Shown here in pieces: positions 27,948-38,656 of a stretch of 63,979 bases of DNA. This DNA is from Paenibacillus sp. DMB20 (GTDB lineage Bacteria; Bacillota; Bacilli; Paenibacillales; Paenibacillaceae), in the NCBI RefSeq assembly GCF_000987955.1, contig NZ_LAZU01000035.1, positions 1-63,979 on the forward strand, written 5' to 3'. How positions within the stretch are numbered: position 1 is the first letter of the stretch; each line of letters starts with the position of its first letter. Position numbers and translations under genes: made by a program. The notes under the pieces were generated by a model. That model saw nothing but the letters and a program-made list of their open reading frames with translations. It did no database searches and was not told the origin of the DNA.

Positions 27948-28775
27948 ATGATGAAGATACGGATGATTTCGCTTGTTTTCAGTCTGCTGTTCTCTTCGAT
28001 ATGTTCATATGGCGCACAGGCAGAGGACAGAGGGAACGGCGAAAAAGCGGGAACGACCCTCATGTCTTACAACATCCATCACGGCGTCGGCCTGGACGGT
28101 CGGCTGAGCCTCGAACGAATCGCGGAGGTCATTCGTGATTCCGGTGCGGAGATCGTGGGCTTGCAGGAGGTTGACCGGTTTTTCGGGATTCGCAGTGCTT
28201 TTAAAGATCAGGCTAAAGAGCTGGCGGGCTTGCTCGGGTATCATTATGCCTATGGGGCCAACCTCGACTTTGATCCGGCGGAGGGACAGACCGAAAGGCC
28301 GCAGTATGGTACCGCCATTGTAAGCAAACACCCGATTATCCGGTCTGAAAATGTGCTGCTCAGCAGCTTTGGTAAAGAACAGCGCGGGATTCTGCATGCC
28401 GTCGTGAATGTACGGGGCATCCATGTAAATGTGTACAACACGCACCTTGGACTGGACGTTCCAGGCCGTATGGCGCAGGCGCAGGAAATTATTGACCTTG
28501 TGTCGGTCGCGGAAGGTCCAGCGCTCTTACTGGGAGATTTCAATGCAGAGCCGGGAAGCGGGGAGCTCCAGCTGCTGCTGAATAGCGGCTTGTTTGTAAA
28601 CGGTTTTCAGGGAATGGATGATGCCTATACCTTCCCGGTCCGCAATCCGTCCACAATCATTGATTATATCTTAACGTCGCCTTCTCTTCGGCACGACAAT
28701 CAGCGGGTAATAAGGACGGAGGCCTCGGATCATCTACCGATTGTTACGGATGTCGTATTCAAACGGAAGGATTAA
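27948..28775 (+). CDS. Secreted endonuclease/exonuclease/phosphatase-family protein
   Basis: 275 aa. Signal peptide (about residues 1-25, SYGAQA), then an EEP fold of the DNase I/exonuclease III type: MSYNIHHG (Asn), GLQEVDR (metal-binding Glu), THLGLD, LLGDFNAEPGS (Asp, Asn), and the C-terminal SDHLPIVTDV (Asp-His). It may cleave nucleic acid or phosphodiesters outside the cell; which cannot be told. ATG at 27948 behind AAGGGAGAG. Confidence 0.88.
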   Translation: MMKIRMISLVFSLLFSSICSYGAQAEDRGNGEKAGTTLMSYNIHHGVGLDGRLSLERIAEVIRDSGAEIVGLQEVDRFFGIRSAFKDQAKELAGLLGYHYAYGANLDFDPAEGQTERPQYGTAIVSKHPIIRSENVLLSSFGKEQRGILHAVVNVRGIHVNVYNTHLGLDVPGRMAQAQEIIDLVSVAEGPALLLGDFNAEPGSGELQLLLNSGLFVNGFQGMDDAYTFPVRNPSTIIDYILTSPSLRHDNQRVIRTEASDHLPIVTDVVFKRKD

Positions 28776-28782
28776 CAAAATG

Positions 28783-28830
28783 AGGGTGTGTCCCTGTCAT
28801 CCAAGATGACTGTGGGACACCCCGCTTTGT
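28783..28830 (+). terminator. terminator after the EEP gene
   Basis: Long stem ggtgtgtccctgtcatc / gatgactgtgggacacc. T-tail is weak. Confidence 0.75.
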
Positions 28831-28909
28831 TAAGGCTGCGTTTATGGAAAGGCTTGAAGTAGTAGTCTGACGTTGTTTTTAGAAGGCTATCTGTTTGGTC
28901 GTCAGTCTG

Positions 28910-31182
28910 TCAGGCCGTGACAGCCGGTTTATCTTTGCCCAACAGTATGGTCAGTCCAAGAAGCGTAACGAGAATGGTCGCGCCCATATCCGAAATGATG
29001 GCAATCCATAGGGTGAGCCATCCGGGAATGGTCAACAGCAGGGCTATGGCTTTCAGAGACAGGGATATGCCGATGTTCCAACGGATAATGCGGTTTACTT
29101 TTCTCGCCGTCCGGATCGCATTCGGCAGCTTGCCGAGGTGATCCTGCATGAGGACGATATCCGCGGTTTCGATGGCGCTGTCCGTCCCTTTGCCCATGGC
29201 AATGCCGAGGTCGGCTGCGGCCAGAGCCGGTGCGTCATTAATGCCGTCGCCCACCATGCCCGTCTTCTGCTGATGCGCCAGCTCTTTGATTTTGGCAACC
29301 TTTTCTTCAGGTAGAAGTCCCGCAAAATAGCCGGACACCCCCGCCTGCTTCGCGATGGATGCCGCCGATTGCGCATGGTCGCCGGTAAGCATGATGGTAT
29401 TCGTAATTCCGGCTTCATGCAGTTCTCGGATGACGCCCGGCGTTTCCGTACGAATCTCGTCCGCCAGTCCAAACAATCCCAGCACGGACCGCTCGCTTGC
29501 GGCCACGATAATCGTGTAGCCCTGCTCTTTCAGGCGGCCGATGTCTTTCCGGACTTGATCCAGCTGCGCTGTTCCCGCCCCCTGAATATGGCGCAGCACT
29601 TCTTCGCTGCCCACCCAATACAGGGTTCCGCCAACCTCCGCACGCACGCCTTCTCCAGGCAGCACGGCCGGCTGAAGGGGCTCCTCAAAGCTTTGCTCCG
29701 GCTGTTTGGCAGCCAGATGTTTCATCACCGCTTTGGCCAGCGGGTGCAAGGAGGATTGCTCAAGCGCCCCGATCACGCCGTAAAATCGGTCTTCATTATA
29801 AACAATCTCTTCATAAACGGCTGGCTCGCCGCGAGTCAGGGTACCGGTCTTGTCAAAGGCGATGGCCTGAAGACGGCCAAGCTGTTCCAGGTGTACGCCG
29901 CCCTTGACGAGGATGCCGTTCCGGGCCGCCCGGGTCATGCCGCTCACAAGCGCAATCGGGGAAGACAGCACCAGCGAGCAGGGACAGCCGACGATAAGAA
30001 TCGATAGCCCTTGGTAAACCCAGGTCATCCACGGCTGGCCGAACAGGAGCGGCGGCACAAGCGTTACGATGAGGGCAATCACCATGATGGCCGGCGTGTA
30101 ATACTTGGCGAATTTATCGATAAACAGCTCTGTCGGGGTCTTGCTGTCCTGTGCTTCCTGAACAAGATGCATGATTTTCGCCAAGGAAGAGTCTTCATAA
30201 GCCTTGGTAATCTCAACATTCAGCAGCCCGTCGCTGCTGACGCTGCCGCCGAATACGAGGTCTCCTTCCCGCTTGGTTACCGGAACGGATTCACCCGTAA
30301 TGGCTGCCTCGTTAACAGCGCCGGTTCCTTGGGAGATAATCCCGTCCGACGGAATCTTTTCTCCCGGACGGACACGGACAATGTCGCCGGGGGACAAACT
30401 TGCAATCGGTACGCGTACGGCCTGGCCGTCCCGGATCAGCTCGGCCTCCTTGGGTGCGGCGGCAAGGAGGGCTTCCATGGACTGGCGGGCCCGGTTCATG
30501 CCGTAGCCTTCAAGCATTTCGTTCAGGCCGAACAGGATGGCGACCAACGTGGCTTCCCGCCACTCCCCGATGAAGACGGCTCCGACGAGTGCTACGGTCA
30601 TCAGCGTATCCATATTAAACTTAAACTTGGTCAGATTGCGCAGTCCGCGGAGAAACGTAGTATATCCGCTCAGAATCATGGCTGCAGCATAAAACGTAAT
30701 AAGCACAGGTTCCGCCACCCGGTTATCGAGGGCAAACGTCAACAAATAAAGAACGGCAGAGATGGAGAGCAGCCATTTCATGCGCGCTCCTTCACCATGG
30801 CTATGACTGTGCCCATGACCGTGCTCATCGCCGTGTTCATGCTTTCGCCATGCGAGTGATGAGGAGTGCCATGAGAGTGAGAATGCCCGCGGCTGCCCGC
30901 GGATCCGGCCAAGGAAGCGGAATCGGCCGATGGGCGGATCAGGCGAGCTCCATCGCTTTTCAGAATATTTTCCACGCGCTGCAGATCAATTCTTGGGGAA
31001 ACGGTCAGCTTGCCGCTGTTATAACTCAGTTTGGCCTCCCGGCCGTGTTCAAGCTTCCGGATTTCCTCCTGCATCTCTCTTGTACAGTTGGGACAGGACA
31101 AGCCTTGAACCCGGTATTCCGCAAACTCCAAGTCCCGGTCCTTTTCTATGCCGCCTGTTACGGGATCGTTATGATGTCTCAT
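28910..31182 (-). CDS. cadA: Cadmium/zinc-exporting P1B-2 ATPase (frame broken once)
   Basis: Exports Zn(II), Cd(II), Pb(II). The 3' reading frame alone gives a 623-aa ATPase: TGES, CPCSLVLS ion site, DKTGTLTRG, MLTGDH, GDGINDAPA, and the P1B-2 mark SDMGATILVTL in the last TM region. The upstream frame gives an HMA domain with CPNC (Cys30, Cys33). Between them both frames code for histidine-rich sequence, and the ATPase frame stays open upstream of its ATG as HEHGDEHGHGHSHSHGEG. So this is one gene for an HMA-His-rich-ATPase fusion, missing one base near 30843-30845. Overlaps cadC by ATGA, hence coupled. Confidence 0.9.
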
Positions 31183-31583
31183 AAGTCCACCTTCTCCTTT
31201 TGATGCTCCAGTGTCATATGAAGCAGGGTGCGAATATGATCGTCTTTCAGGGAGTAAAATACGTTTTTGCCTTCTTTTCGGGATTTGGCGATATGTTTAT
31301 TCTTCAAAGTCCTGAGATGATGGGAAGCCGTTGCCGTGGAGCTTCCCAGCACTTCCGCGACATCGCAGACACACAGCTCGCCGCCCCGATCGAGCATGTA
31401 CGCGACTTTTACCCGGGTAGGATCGGCAAGGGCTTTAAAAATTTCGGCCATACCCGCTACATCGTCGTCGGAAATATCATGCTTCAGCCGGGAGACCGTT
31501 TCCGGCGATGGGCAAAAAGTTTCGCATACGTCCAGTTGGTCCTGTACAGATGGAGTAGAAACATTTGGATTGGTGTTGGTCAA
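31179..31583 (-). CDS. cadC: CadC/ArsR-family metal-sensing repressor
   Basis: 134 aa winged-helix repressor. It has the CadC metal ligands: N-terminal CETFC (Cys20, Cys24) and ELCVCDVAEVL on helix alpha-R region (Cys71, Cys73), followed by recognition helix SSTATASHHLRTLK. Binding of Cd, Pb or Zn releases it from DNA. The operator palindromes are upstream at 31651-31718. The stop overlaps the cadA start (ATGA). ATG... start with GGGGAGGC upstream. Confidence 0.95.
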   Translation of the reverse strand: MTNTNPNVSTPSVQDQLDVCETFCPSPETVSRLKHDISDDDVAGMAEIFKALADPTRVKVAYMLDRGGELCVCDVAEVLGSSTATASHHLRTLKNKHIAKSRKEGKNVFYSLKDDHIRTLLHMTLEHQKEKVDL

Positions 31584-31650
31584 TGTTGGTAGCCTCCCCT
31601 TTGTTGTTCTTTATCACGTTCATCGTAAAACGGATGATGGAGCATCATAT

Positions 31651-31718
31651 TCAAATGATCATTTGATTGTTAATTCCACTATACGCCAAAAATGATCATT
31701 ATTCAAACGAACATTTGA
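31651..31718. promoter_or_regulatory. two CadC-type operators
   Basis: Perfect 16-bp palindrome TCAAATGATCATTTGA (31651-31666) and an imperfect second copy TCAAACGAACATTTGA (31703-31718), 36 bp apart. Both match the TCAAA-N6-TTTGA form of ArsR/CadC operators. They lie between cadC and the divergently placed region before mpg's terminator. Confidence 0.85.
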
Positions 31719-31762
31719 TTATTATGGTGAAAAAAAATGCCCGTTCCCGGGCACATCAGAGC

Positions 31763-32441
31763 TTATTTATAGAGAAAAGGAACGGCTTGCTTATCAACAA
31801 CCGACACATATGGATTTCCTTCAATATAAAACCGCCAAGGCTTGCCCGCATACTCCTCGGCATAGGGAATATTGATCCGCGGCGACTGCATGATGGGCAA
31901 TCCGGCCGCGCTTTCCCCCTGTTCAAGATACAGGGGACCGCCGATCCGGTCGAGGCGGCAGCCGTTCAGGCTTTTGTCGATGCGGAGCGCCCTGCACAGC
32001 TTGCCCGGTCCGTTGCTTAGATTCGAGGGCTTTCCGGCCGGAAGCTTACCGCGGTACAGTCGCATTCGGTCCGCGTCACGGGAGGTCAGCGGCTCCACCG
32101 CCCGAATCAGAACGGCCTGGGGATCATTTTCCGGTCCCGTGACGACATTGACGCAGTGATACATCCCATAGATCAGGTAAACATAAGCTTTGCCGCCGGC
32201 GTGAAACATCGTTTCCGTTCTGGCGGTGCGCCGGCCGCCGAAGGCATGCGAGCCTTTATCCTCTTGGCCTCCATAGCTCTCCGTTTCAACGATCCTGCAC
32301 CGGATTTCCCCGTCCTCCGTCCGGCGCACAAGCGTCTGTCCAAGCAAAAGCGGGGCTGCTTCCAAGGCGGCAGCCGAATAGAGCGAATGGGGAAGAGGCC
32401 GGTTTAGCGGCGTCGATCCGTTATTTTTTTTGATGAGTCAT
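31763..32441 (-). CDS. mpg: 3-methyladenine DNA glycosylase, AAG/MPG family (frame broken once)
   Basis: Monofunctional DNA repair glycosylase that removes alkylated purines, hypoxanthine and ethenoadenine. Motifs: LLLGQTLVRR, IVETESYGGQEDKGSHAFGG (catalytic Glu in VETE), GKAYVYLIYGMYHCVNVV and LSNGPGKLCRALRID. The open frame begins only at a TTG at 32365, but deleting one base of the 8-base run at 32424-32431 adds MTHQKNNGSTPLNRPLPHSL in front with an ATG at 32441. Corrected length about 225 aa, nearer the family norm. Confidence 0.9.
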
Positions 32442-32707
32442 GCAGCTGCACCTACTTTTTAATTAATCACTATCCTATATAAGGGCCTTATATATAGTAT
32501 AAACCAATTTTTAACAAGCTTGCTAAATGGGAGAGAGGGGACAGAAAATACTTCCAATCCCTTTTGAGCGCATATATACTAATACCTAAAATAGCTCAGG
32601 GCTCACATATCCAACTTATGAATGGCAGATTTCATACATATCTTCATATTTTTAGACATATTACATATATTCAAGATGGAATGTGCAGCCGACGAAGGAG
32701 GAAAATA

Positions 32708-33604
32708 ATGATTTGTACCATTTGCGGGCACGAGAACGAAGGCGGCCAGTTCTGCCGGAAATGCGGCAACAAGCTGGTAATGGAAAACGAAGGCACAATG
32801 GAGCAGCCCGAGGCGAAAGCTGAAGTTGTGCGTTTTACAGCGGGCCATTCCGGAACCGTTGCCCAAGCGGATGCGGAAAGAGCAGGCCAGGAAGCCTCCG
32901 CCGGCAGCCAGCAGGCGCATTACACCACGGCATCTGCGCCCCAGGCCCACACGTCCGGCCATACCGGCCAGGGAACGCCTCAGCCCAATCCTTATCTGGA
33001 GAGCGCCAAGCAGAATTCCAAGATCTACTTCAACTATTTTGTTAAGGGTTTGAAGAATCCGTTAGGCGTAGCACAAAGAACGGGTTCCGAGCAGTTTCTG
33101 AACGGGATCATATCGATCGTTCTGTTCGTTCTCATTCTCCCGCTGATGACGTATCTGTCTATCGGATCGGCACGCAGCTACATGAACAGCCCGTTTGTCG
33201 ATCTGGTGATAAAGCCCGTATTTTGGCTCGCGGTGTTCATGCTGCTGGTGGCTGTGTATACCTTTGGGGCCGTGAAGCTTTCAACGAATCCATCGGCGGA
33301 TTTCAGGGAAATCATCGCCCGTTACGGAACGCTGCTGATTCCGTTGATCGTGATCGTTTTCGTTGGATTCCTGTTCATCATGATGGGAAGCGGAATCGGG
33401 GTTGCCTTAATGAGCATCGGCATGATCGGGGCGATCTTTACCGCTCCGGCCGTTATCACCATGGGTTACAAAAGGGAGAACGTTCGCGGACTGGATACGC
33501 TGTATGCCATTCTGCTGATCTATGCTGCGGTATTTATCACGATGATGGTGATCGGAGACTCAATCGGTTCGCTTCTGAAGCCGACCTCGCTTTTCGGTTT
33601 TTAA
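32708..33604 (+). CDS. Zinc-ribbon membrane protein of unknown function
   Basis: 298 aa. The first 25 residues are a zinc ribbon (CTICGHENEGGQFCRKCGN, CxxC-x10-CxxC). Then comes a flexible Ala/Gln/Thr-rich linker to about residue 105, and a membrane domain with four or five TM helices from about 135 to the end, resembling the Yip1-type domains of other 'zinc-ribbon plus membrane' proteins of Firmicutes. The ATG at 32708 follows GAAGGAGG. Monocistronic: a terminator follows and the region before it (32442-32707) is a plain promoter region. Confidence 0.8.
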   Translation: MICTICGHENEGGQFCRKCGNKLVMENEGTMEQPEAKAEVVRFTAGHSGTVAQADAERAGQEASAGSQQAHYTTASAPQAHTSGHTGQGTPQPNPYLESAKQNSKIYFNYFVKGLKNPLGVAQRTGSEQFLNGIISIVLFVLILPLMTYLSIGSARSYMNSPFVDLVIKPVFWLAVFMLLVAVYTFGAVKLSTNPSADFREIIARYGTLLIPLIVIVFVGFLFIMMGSGIGVALMSIGMIGAIFTAPAVITMGYKRENVRGLDTLYAILLIYAAVFITMMVIGDSIGSLLKPTSLFGF

Positions 33605-33635
33605 GTTGAACAGACGGATGTCTTATAACTTAAAG

Positions 33636-33682
33636 GAAAACAGCCCTGCATGGATGCTATCTATGCAGGGCTGTTCGTTTTT
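33636..33682. terminator. terminator between zinc-ribbon gene and PBP gene
   Basis: Stem aacagccctgcat / atgcagggctgtt with T-rich tail on + side; A-rich other flank lets it serve the convergent PBP gene too. Confidence 0.9.
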
Positions 33683-33719
33683 GTCGGGGCCGGCTGCCTT
33701 GCATTCCGGCTGATCCCCC

Positions 33720-35781
33720 TTACTCCACCCACCACCGCTTGAAATCGGACCACCAGGACCGTTCTTCCTGTTTGACGGTGTCGGCGGGCTTGGCCTTTTT
33801 ATTCGGCTCCTCGCCATGCTCGGTGCAGTATTCGGTGGGCTCGGTACCCTTGATGAACACCTCCAGCGCTTTCTCCGGGCAATCGGCATCGGCCAGCTTA
33901 CCGGTTTCCGGATCGATATAGACGCTTACGACGTTTTCGGGGATGGGGAAAATTTTCGGCGGAACGTTCTCCAGCGCCTTCTCCGTAAACTGGGCAAAGA
34001 TCGGCGCGGCATGCCGTCCCTCGCTTGTGTTGATCTCTCGGCCCTTGTCATAGCCGACCCAGACGGCAGTCGACAGCTCGGGCGTATACCCCACCAGCCA
34101 GGCATCCGTATCGGTCGTGCCGGTTTTGCCGGCCACGGGACGTTTCATGAGCGAGGACACACGTCTGCCGGTTCCCCCGTTTTCAAATACGCCTTCCATC
34201 ATCCGGGTGAGCACGTACGCTGCAGCAGGCTCTACGACCTGCTCGCCTTCATCCTCCGGCGCGCTGTACAGGCTCCTTCCGGCGGCATCGGTAATGCTCA
34301 ACACGGCTACGGGATCTACCCGCTTTCCGTTATTGGCAAGAACCGCAAAGGCGGAGGCCATCTCCAGCGGACTGATCGGCGACGTTCCCAGCGCAAGGGA
34401 AGGGACGGATTCCAGCGTGCTCGTAATGCCCATTTTTTTTGCCATTTCCGTTACCTTCTCCGGGCCGATCTGCAAAATGGTATTGACCGCGTAAATGTTA
34501 TCCGAGGCTGCGATCGCTTGCCGCATATTGATTTCGCCGAGATATTTGTCTCCAAAATTGCTGGGCTTGTAAGTTTTGCGGTTGTTATCGTAGTGGAACA
34601 GGGTCGGCTGGCTGTTAAACATCGTCACGCCGGTCATTTCATGCGATGCCAGAGCTGTCAGGTACATAATCGGTTTAAAGGTGGAGCCGGGCTGACGGGT
34701 TTTGGCCAAAGCGTGGTTGTACTGGTTTTCCCGGTAGTTCTTCCCGCCGACCATTGCTTTGATGTAGCCGTTGCGGGGGTCGACCGAGACCAGGGCCGTT
34801 TCCAGCTCTCCCTTCCCGTCCATCTCCTTCGCCACGGCTTCCTCCGCCGCTTGCTGCGCTTGGGGATCCAGCGTTGTATAAACGTTCAGTCCCCCTTGCT
34901 CGAGCTGCTGCTCCGTAATGTTCAGCTTGGCGGTCAGCAGCCCCCGTACATAATCCCGGAAAAAGGACGCGGTGGCCTTGTTCTCCTGCCGGTCCTGCGG
35001 AAGCAGCGCCAGCTTTGACGAAGCGGCCTTGTCGGCCTCGCTTTGGGTAATATCCCCGGTTTCCACCATGGCGTTCAGCACGAGTTTTTGGCGGTTCATC
35101 GCATTTTCCATATGGTTATATGGAGAATAGTACGTTGGCCCCTTCGGAATTCCCGCGAGCATGGCGCTCTCGGCCAGATTCAACTCTTTGGCCGGCTTGC
35201 CGAAATACATGCGCGCTGCCGATTCGATGCCGTATGCACCGTGTCCGTAATAAATCTCGTTCAGATACATTTCCAAAATTTCATCTTTATCGTATTTCAT
35301 CTCCATCTGGACCGTGTATTTGGCTTCTTTGAGCTTTCGCTCCAAGGTTTTTTCATGGGACAAATACAGGTTTCGCGCCAGCTGCTGGGTTAGCGTGCTC
35401 GCTCCCTGTTTGCTGTTCATATGCTCCAGATTGACGAGTACCGCTCTGGCCATACCCTTCAGGTCAAAGCCGGGATGGTCGTAAAATTTCCGGTCCTCCA
35501 CCGCAAGCGTGGCTTTGACAAGCAGGGGGGGAGATTTGGTCCAAGGACACTGTTTCCGAGAAGCGGCCCGAGGAGGAGAAGGTGGCGATGACCTCCCCGC
35601 GGCTGTCCAGGAGCCTCGAAGCCCTTTCCGTTTTTGCGACGGGAAGAGGCGTAACATACCAATAGGTCAGCAGAATGCCGCCTGCCAGAACGGTCAGGAT
35701 AAGAAGACCGAACATCAGGGCTGTCAGCCGGAAGAACCATGTTCTTCGGCGCTTATGCGGTTTTCGATCCTGGCCTGCCAT
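33720..35781 (-). CDS. Class A penicillin-binding protein, PbpG-like (frame broken once)
   Basis: Bifunctional peptidoglycan glycosyltransferase/transpeptidase of about 686 aa after correction. N-terminal basic cytoplasmic tail and TM (about 17-40), GT51 domain with AVEDRKFYDHPG and QGASTLTQQLARNLYL, then the transpeptidase with PGSTFKP (Ser-x-x-Lys), AASDN and KTGTT. One extra G in the run 35525-35531 breaks the frame just before AVEDRKFY; correction reads DQISPLLVKATLAVEDR. ATG 35781 follows AGGAG. The B. subtilis homologue pbpG precedes speE and speB, as here, but here it is divergent from them. Confidence 0.93.
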
Positions 35782-36106
35782 ACAGATGCTCCTTTTCGCT
35801 GGTTTTTGTTCCCGGATTTCTCGTAAAAAACGCCCCTGACGCTAGATGAGAAGGACGACGAAGCCGTTTTCTGCTTGTTATTCATTATGGGGAACCATGG
35901 AAAAGGATATTCATGCGCAGGACGGCGATTTTGCTTAAGGGAAGCAGCCCCTGATAATTTGGTTGCATTTTGGGCTTGATTTAATATAATACAATTTGTT
36001 TGGTACAATAGAAAAAGATGTGAAACGAGTGGCTTGCCCGAATAAAGTTTTACGGCTTGGATCTGGATGGCTGAACATTTATTCTAGCGGAAAGAAGGTA
36101 GAGACG

Positions 36107-36934
36107 ATGGAATTATGGTTTACGGAGAAGCAAACGCCGACTTTCGGCATCACGGCGAAAATACGGGAAACGTTTGTGCATGAGAAGACGGAGTTTCAAC
36201 AGCTGGATATGATCGATACCGAGGAATTTGGACGCATGCTCGTCCTTGACGGTATGGTCATGACTACGATTAAGGACGAATTCGTCTATCATGAGATGGT
36301 CGCTCACCCCGCGCTGAACACGCATCCGAATCCGAAAAAAGTGCTCGTTGTGGGCGGCGGAGACGGCGGCGTCATTCGTGAAGTGATCAAGCATCCAGGA
36401 GTTGAAAAAGCCGTTCTCGTCGAAATCGACGGGAAAGTGATCGAATACTCGAAGCAGTACCTGCCTGAGATTGCCGGCAAGCTGGACGATCCGAAGGTGG
36501 AGGTGCTGGTCAATGACGGATATATGCACATTCATGAACATAAAAACGAATATGACGTGATCATGGTGGATTCCACCGAGCCTGTAGGTCCGGCGGCTCC
36601 GCTGTTTGAGCGCGGCTTCTACCAAGGCATCTACGAAGCGCTGAAGGAAGACGGCATTTTCGTGGCGCAGACGGATAACCCTTGGTTCAAAGCGGACCTG
36701 ATTCAAAAGGTAAGCAAGGACGTGAAGGAAATCTTCCCGATCGTACGCGTATATGGGGCGAACATTCCAACATATCCAAGCGGTCTGTGGACGTTCACCA
36801 TGGGCAGCAAAAAATACGATCCGCTCGAAGTGGACGAGTCCCAAATCGATGAGATGGATACGAAATACTATTCGCCTCGCCTCCACAAAGCGGCTTTCGT
36901 ACTGCCTAAATTCGTGGAAGACCTGGTGAAGTAG
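36107..36934 (+). CDS. speE: Spermidine synthase
   Basis: Transfers the aminopropyl group from decarboxylated S-adenosylmethionine to putrescine. 275 aa. N-terminal beta domain (MELWFTEKQTPTFGI), Rossmann core with VVGGGDGGVIREV for the nucleotide, and the active-site VDSTEPVGPA (catalytic Asp). ATG at 36107 follows AAGGTAGAG; extending to 35996 gives an unlikely N-terminus. speB follows 18 nt after the stop; the two complete the arginine-agmatine-putrescine-spermidine route. Confidence 0.96.
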   Translation: MELWFTEKQTPTFGITAKIRETFVHEKTEFQQLDMIDTEEFGRMLVLDGMVMTTIKDEFVYHEMVAHPALNTHPNPKKVLVVGGGDGGVIREVIKHPGVEKAVLVEIDGKVIEYSKQYLPEIAGKLDDPKVEVLVNDGYMHIHEHKNEYDVIMVDSTEPVGPAAPLFERGFYQGIYEALKEDGIFVAQTDNPWFKADLIQKVSKDVKEIFPIVRVYGANIPTYPSGLWTFTMGSKKYDPLEVDESQIDEMDTKYYSPRLHKAAFVLPKFVEDLVK

Positions 36935-36952
36935 GGAGGAGCGAATACGCTG

Positions 36953-37822
36953 ATGAAACTGGAACAAGGATATTCCGGCAACGTGTTTATTTTAAGCTCC
37001 GAGGACTACGAAGGATCGAAAGCCGTTATTTACGGCATGCCGATGGACTTTACGGTTAGCTACCGTCCCGGCTCCCGGTTCGGCCCTTCCCGCATCCGCC
37101 AGGCTTCCGTAGGCTTGGAAGAGTACAGCCCTTATCTGGACAAGAGCATTGAAGACATGACTTATTTCGATGCGGGCGACCTGATGCTGCCATTCGGCAA
37201 TGCGGGACGCAGCCTGGAAGTGATCGGCGATTATGTGGGCAAACTGCTGGACGACGGCAAATTTCCGATCGGTCTCGGCGGCGAGCACCTCGTAACATGG
37301 CCTATCATCCAAAAGATGCATGCCAAGTACCCGGATCTCATTTTGATCCATATCGATGCGCATGCCGACCTGCGGGAGCATTATGAGGGCGAGCCTTTGT
37401 CCCACTCCACGCCGGTCCGCAAAGCCGCGGATATCATGGGCGGGAAAAATATTTATCAGTTCGGCATCCGTTCCGGCTCCCGCGAGGAGTTCCAGTACGG
37501 CCACAAAAACATCAACTTCCATCCGTTCGAAGTGGCGAAGCCGCTGAAGGAGGCTTTGCCTTCCATGGGCAACCGTCCGGTATACGTGACGATCGACATC
37601 GACGTACTGGATCCTTCGGCCGCACCGGGCACCGGTACCGCGGAAGCAGGCGGCATTACGTCGAAGGAACTGCTCGAGGCCGTTCATCTGATCGCGAATT
37701 CCGACGTGAACGTGGTCGGCTGCGACCTGGTGGAAGTAGCGCCGATTTACGACCCGACGGAGCAGACGCAAATCGTGGCGGCCAAGCTGATCCGCGAGAT
37801 GCTGCTCGGGTTTGTAAAATAG
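36953..37822 (+). CDS. speB: Agmatinase
   Basis: Mn-dependent ureohydrolase converting agmatine to putrescine plus urea. 289 aa with the binuclear metal motifs GGEHLVTW, HIDAHADLR and TIDIDVLDPS. It feeds SpeE, encoded immediately upstream. ATG at 36953 behind GGGAGGAG. The 170 nt between its stop and the terminator at 37994 show no gene I trust. Confidence 0.96.
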   Translation: MKLEQGYSGNVFILSSEDYEGSKAVIYGMPMDFTVSYRPGSRFGPSRIRQASVGLEEYSPYLDKSIEDMTYFDAGDLMLPFGNAGRSLEVIGDYVGKLLDDGKFPIGLGGEHLVTWPIIQKMHAKYPDLILIHIDAHADLREHYEGEPLSHSTPVRKAADIMGGKNIYQFGIRSGSREEFQYGHKNINFHPFEVAKPLKEALPSMGNRPVYVTIDIDVLDPSAAPGTGTAEAGGITSKELLEAVHLIANSDVNVVGCDLVEVAPIYDPTEQTQIVAAKLIREMLLGFVK

Positions 37823-37993
37823 GAGGGGACCCTCTAAGCTTGGTTGGCGGAGTAATGACGGGCTGCTCCTTTTGTCCGGCTCGTCCCTCGGCCACCTATG
37901 CGAATGGCTCCCGTGCAGGCTCGTCGCTTGGTCTATCATGTATGTCTAAGCGTATGGGCTCGTCCCTTTCTTTTCGATGAGCGCGTGATTTAT

Positions 37994-38050
37994 AAACAAG
38001 CGTCCCTATTCCTAAGCCTTTGGGCTGGAAGCGGGATGCTTGTTTTTTTT
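37994..38050 (+). terminator. terminator of speEB
   Basis: Stem aaacaagcgtccc / gggatgcttgttt followed by eight T, 175 nt after the speB stop. Confidence 0.85.
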
Positions 38051-38197
38051 GTTCTGGATCATATCGGAAAAGCCGTACCGCCACATTGGACAGGAGCATT
38101 CTCGGGAAACCCATGGATTTTTAAATACAGAAAAAGGAAAATACTTCTTGGAATCGAATTATAAGTACAAGAAATGGATGTTTTGGAGGGATAAAAA

Positions 38198-38656
38198 GTG
38201 GAAAAGCGGCATGAGGTGTTGTTTGCCCAGTTGGAACTGTACAGAAATCACACCCTGGAGGTATGCGCATCGATTACAGAGGAGCAGGCGGACAAGATTC
38301 CGCCGGGCTTTCGGAATAACATTCGCTGGAACCTGGGTCATGTTTATTTTGATATGTATCTTTGGCTTCGGCATTTGACCAAAGAGGCGATTGAGCTGCC
38401 TGAAGGATACCGCGAATGGTTTGACTACGGAACCAGCCCTGCCGACTGGAAAACGGCGCCCCCGACGCTGGACACACTGCGTCATCAGCTTGGGACGCAG
38501 ATCGCTGCTATCAGGGAAAGGTACGGCGAGCGAATGGAAGAAGAGTTTCCGCCAACGGAGGCGGGGATGTATACGATCGCCCAGGTTCTGGTGCGGACCA
38601 TTTTCCATGAGGGATTACATATGGCAGCCATCCAGGCGATACGCAGATTTTTGTAA
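38198..38656 (+). CDS. DinB-family putative metal-dependent hydrolase
   Basis: 152 aa four-helix bundle protein of the DinB/YfiT-like superfamily. Candidate metal ligands: His in WNLGHVYFD (about residue 48) and two His in FHEGLHMAA near the C-terminus. Members include thiol-dependent transferases and stress proteins; substrate unknown. GTG at 38198 follows GGAGGG. Intact frame, own unit. Confidence 0.82.
   Translation: MEKRHEVLFAQLELYRNHTLEVCASITEEQADKIPPGFRNNIRWNLGHVYFDMYLWLRHLTKEAIELPEGYREWFDYGTSPADWKTAPPTLDTLRHQLGTQIAAIRERYGERMEEEFPPTEAGMYTIAQVLVRTIFHEGLHMAAIQAIRRFL

Noticed and set aside
30778..31182. stand-alone HMA/His-rich protein
   Set aside because: Both frames are His-rich and the ATPase frame stays open upstream, so a single cadA with one missing base fits better.
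24250..33604. metal-resistance island brought in by a mobile element
   Set aside because: No transposase, integrase or inverted-repeat ends; codon use looks like that of the neighbours.
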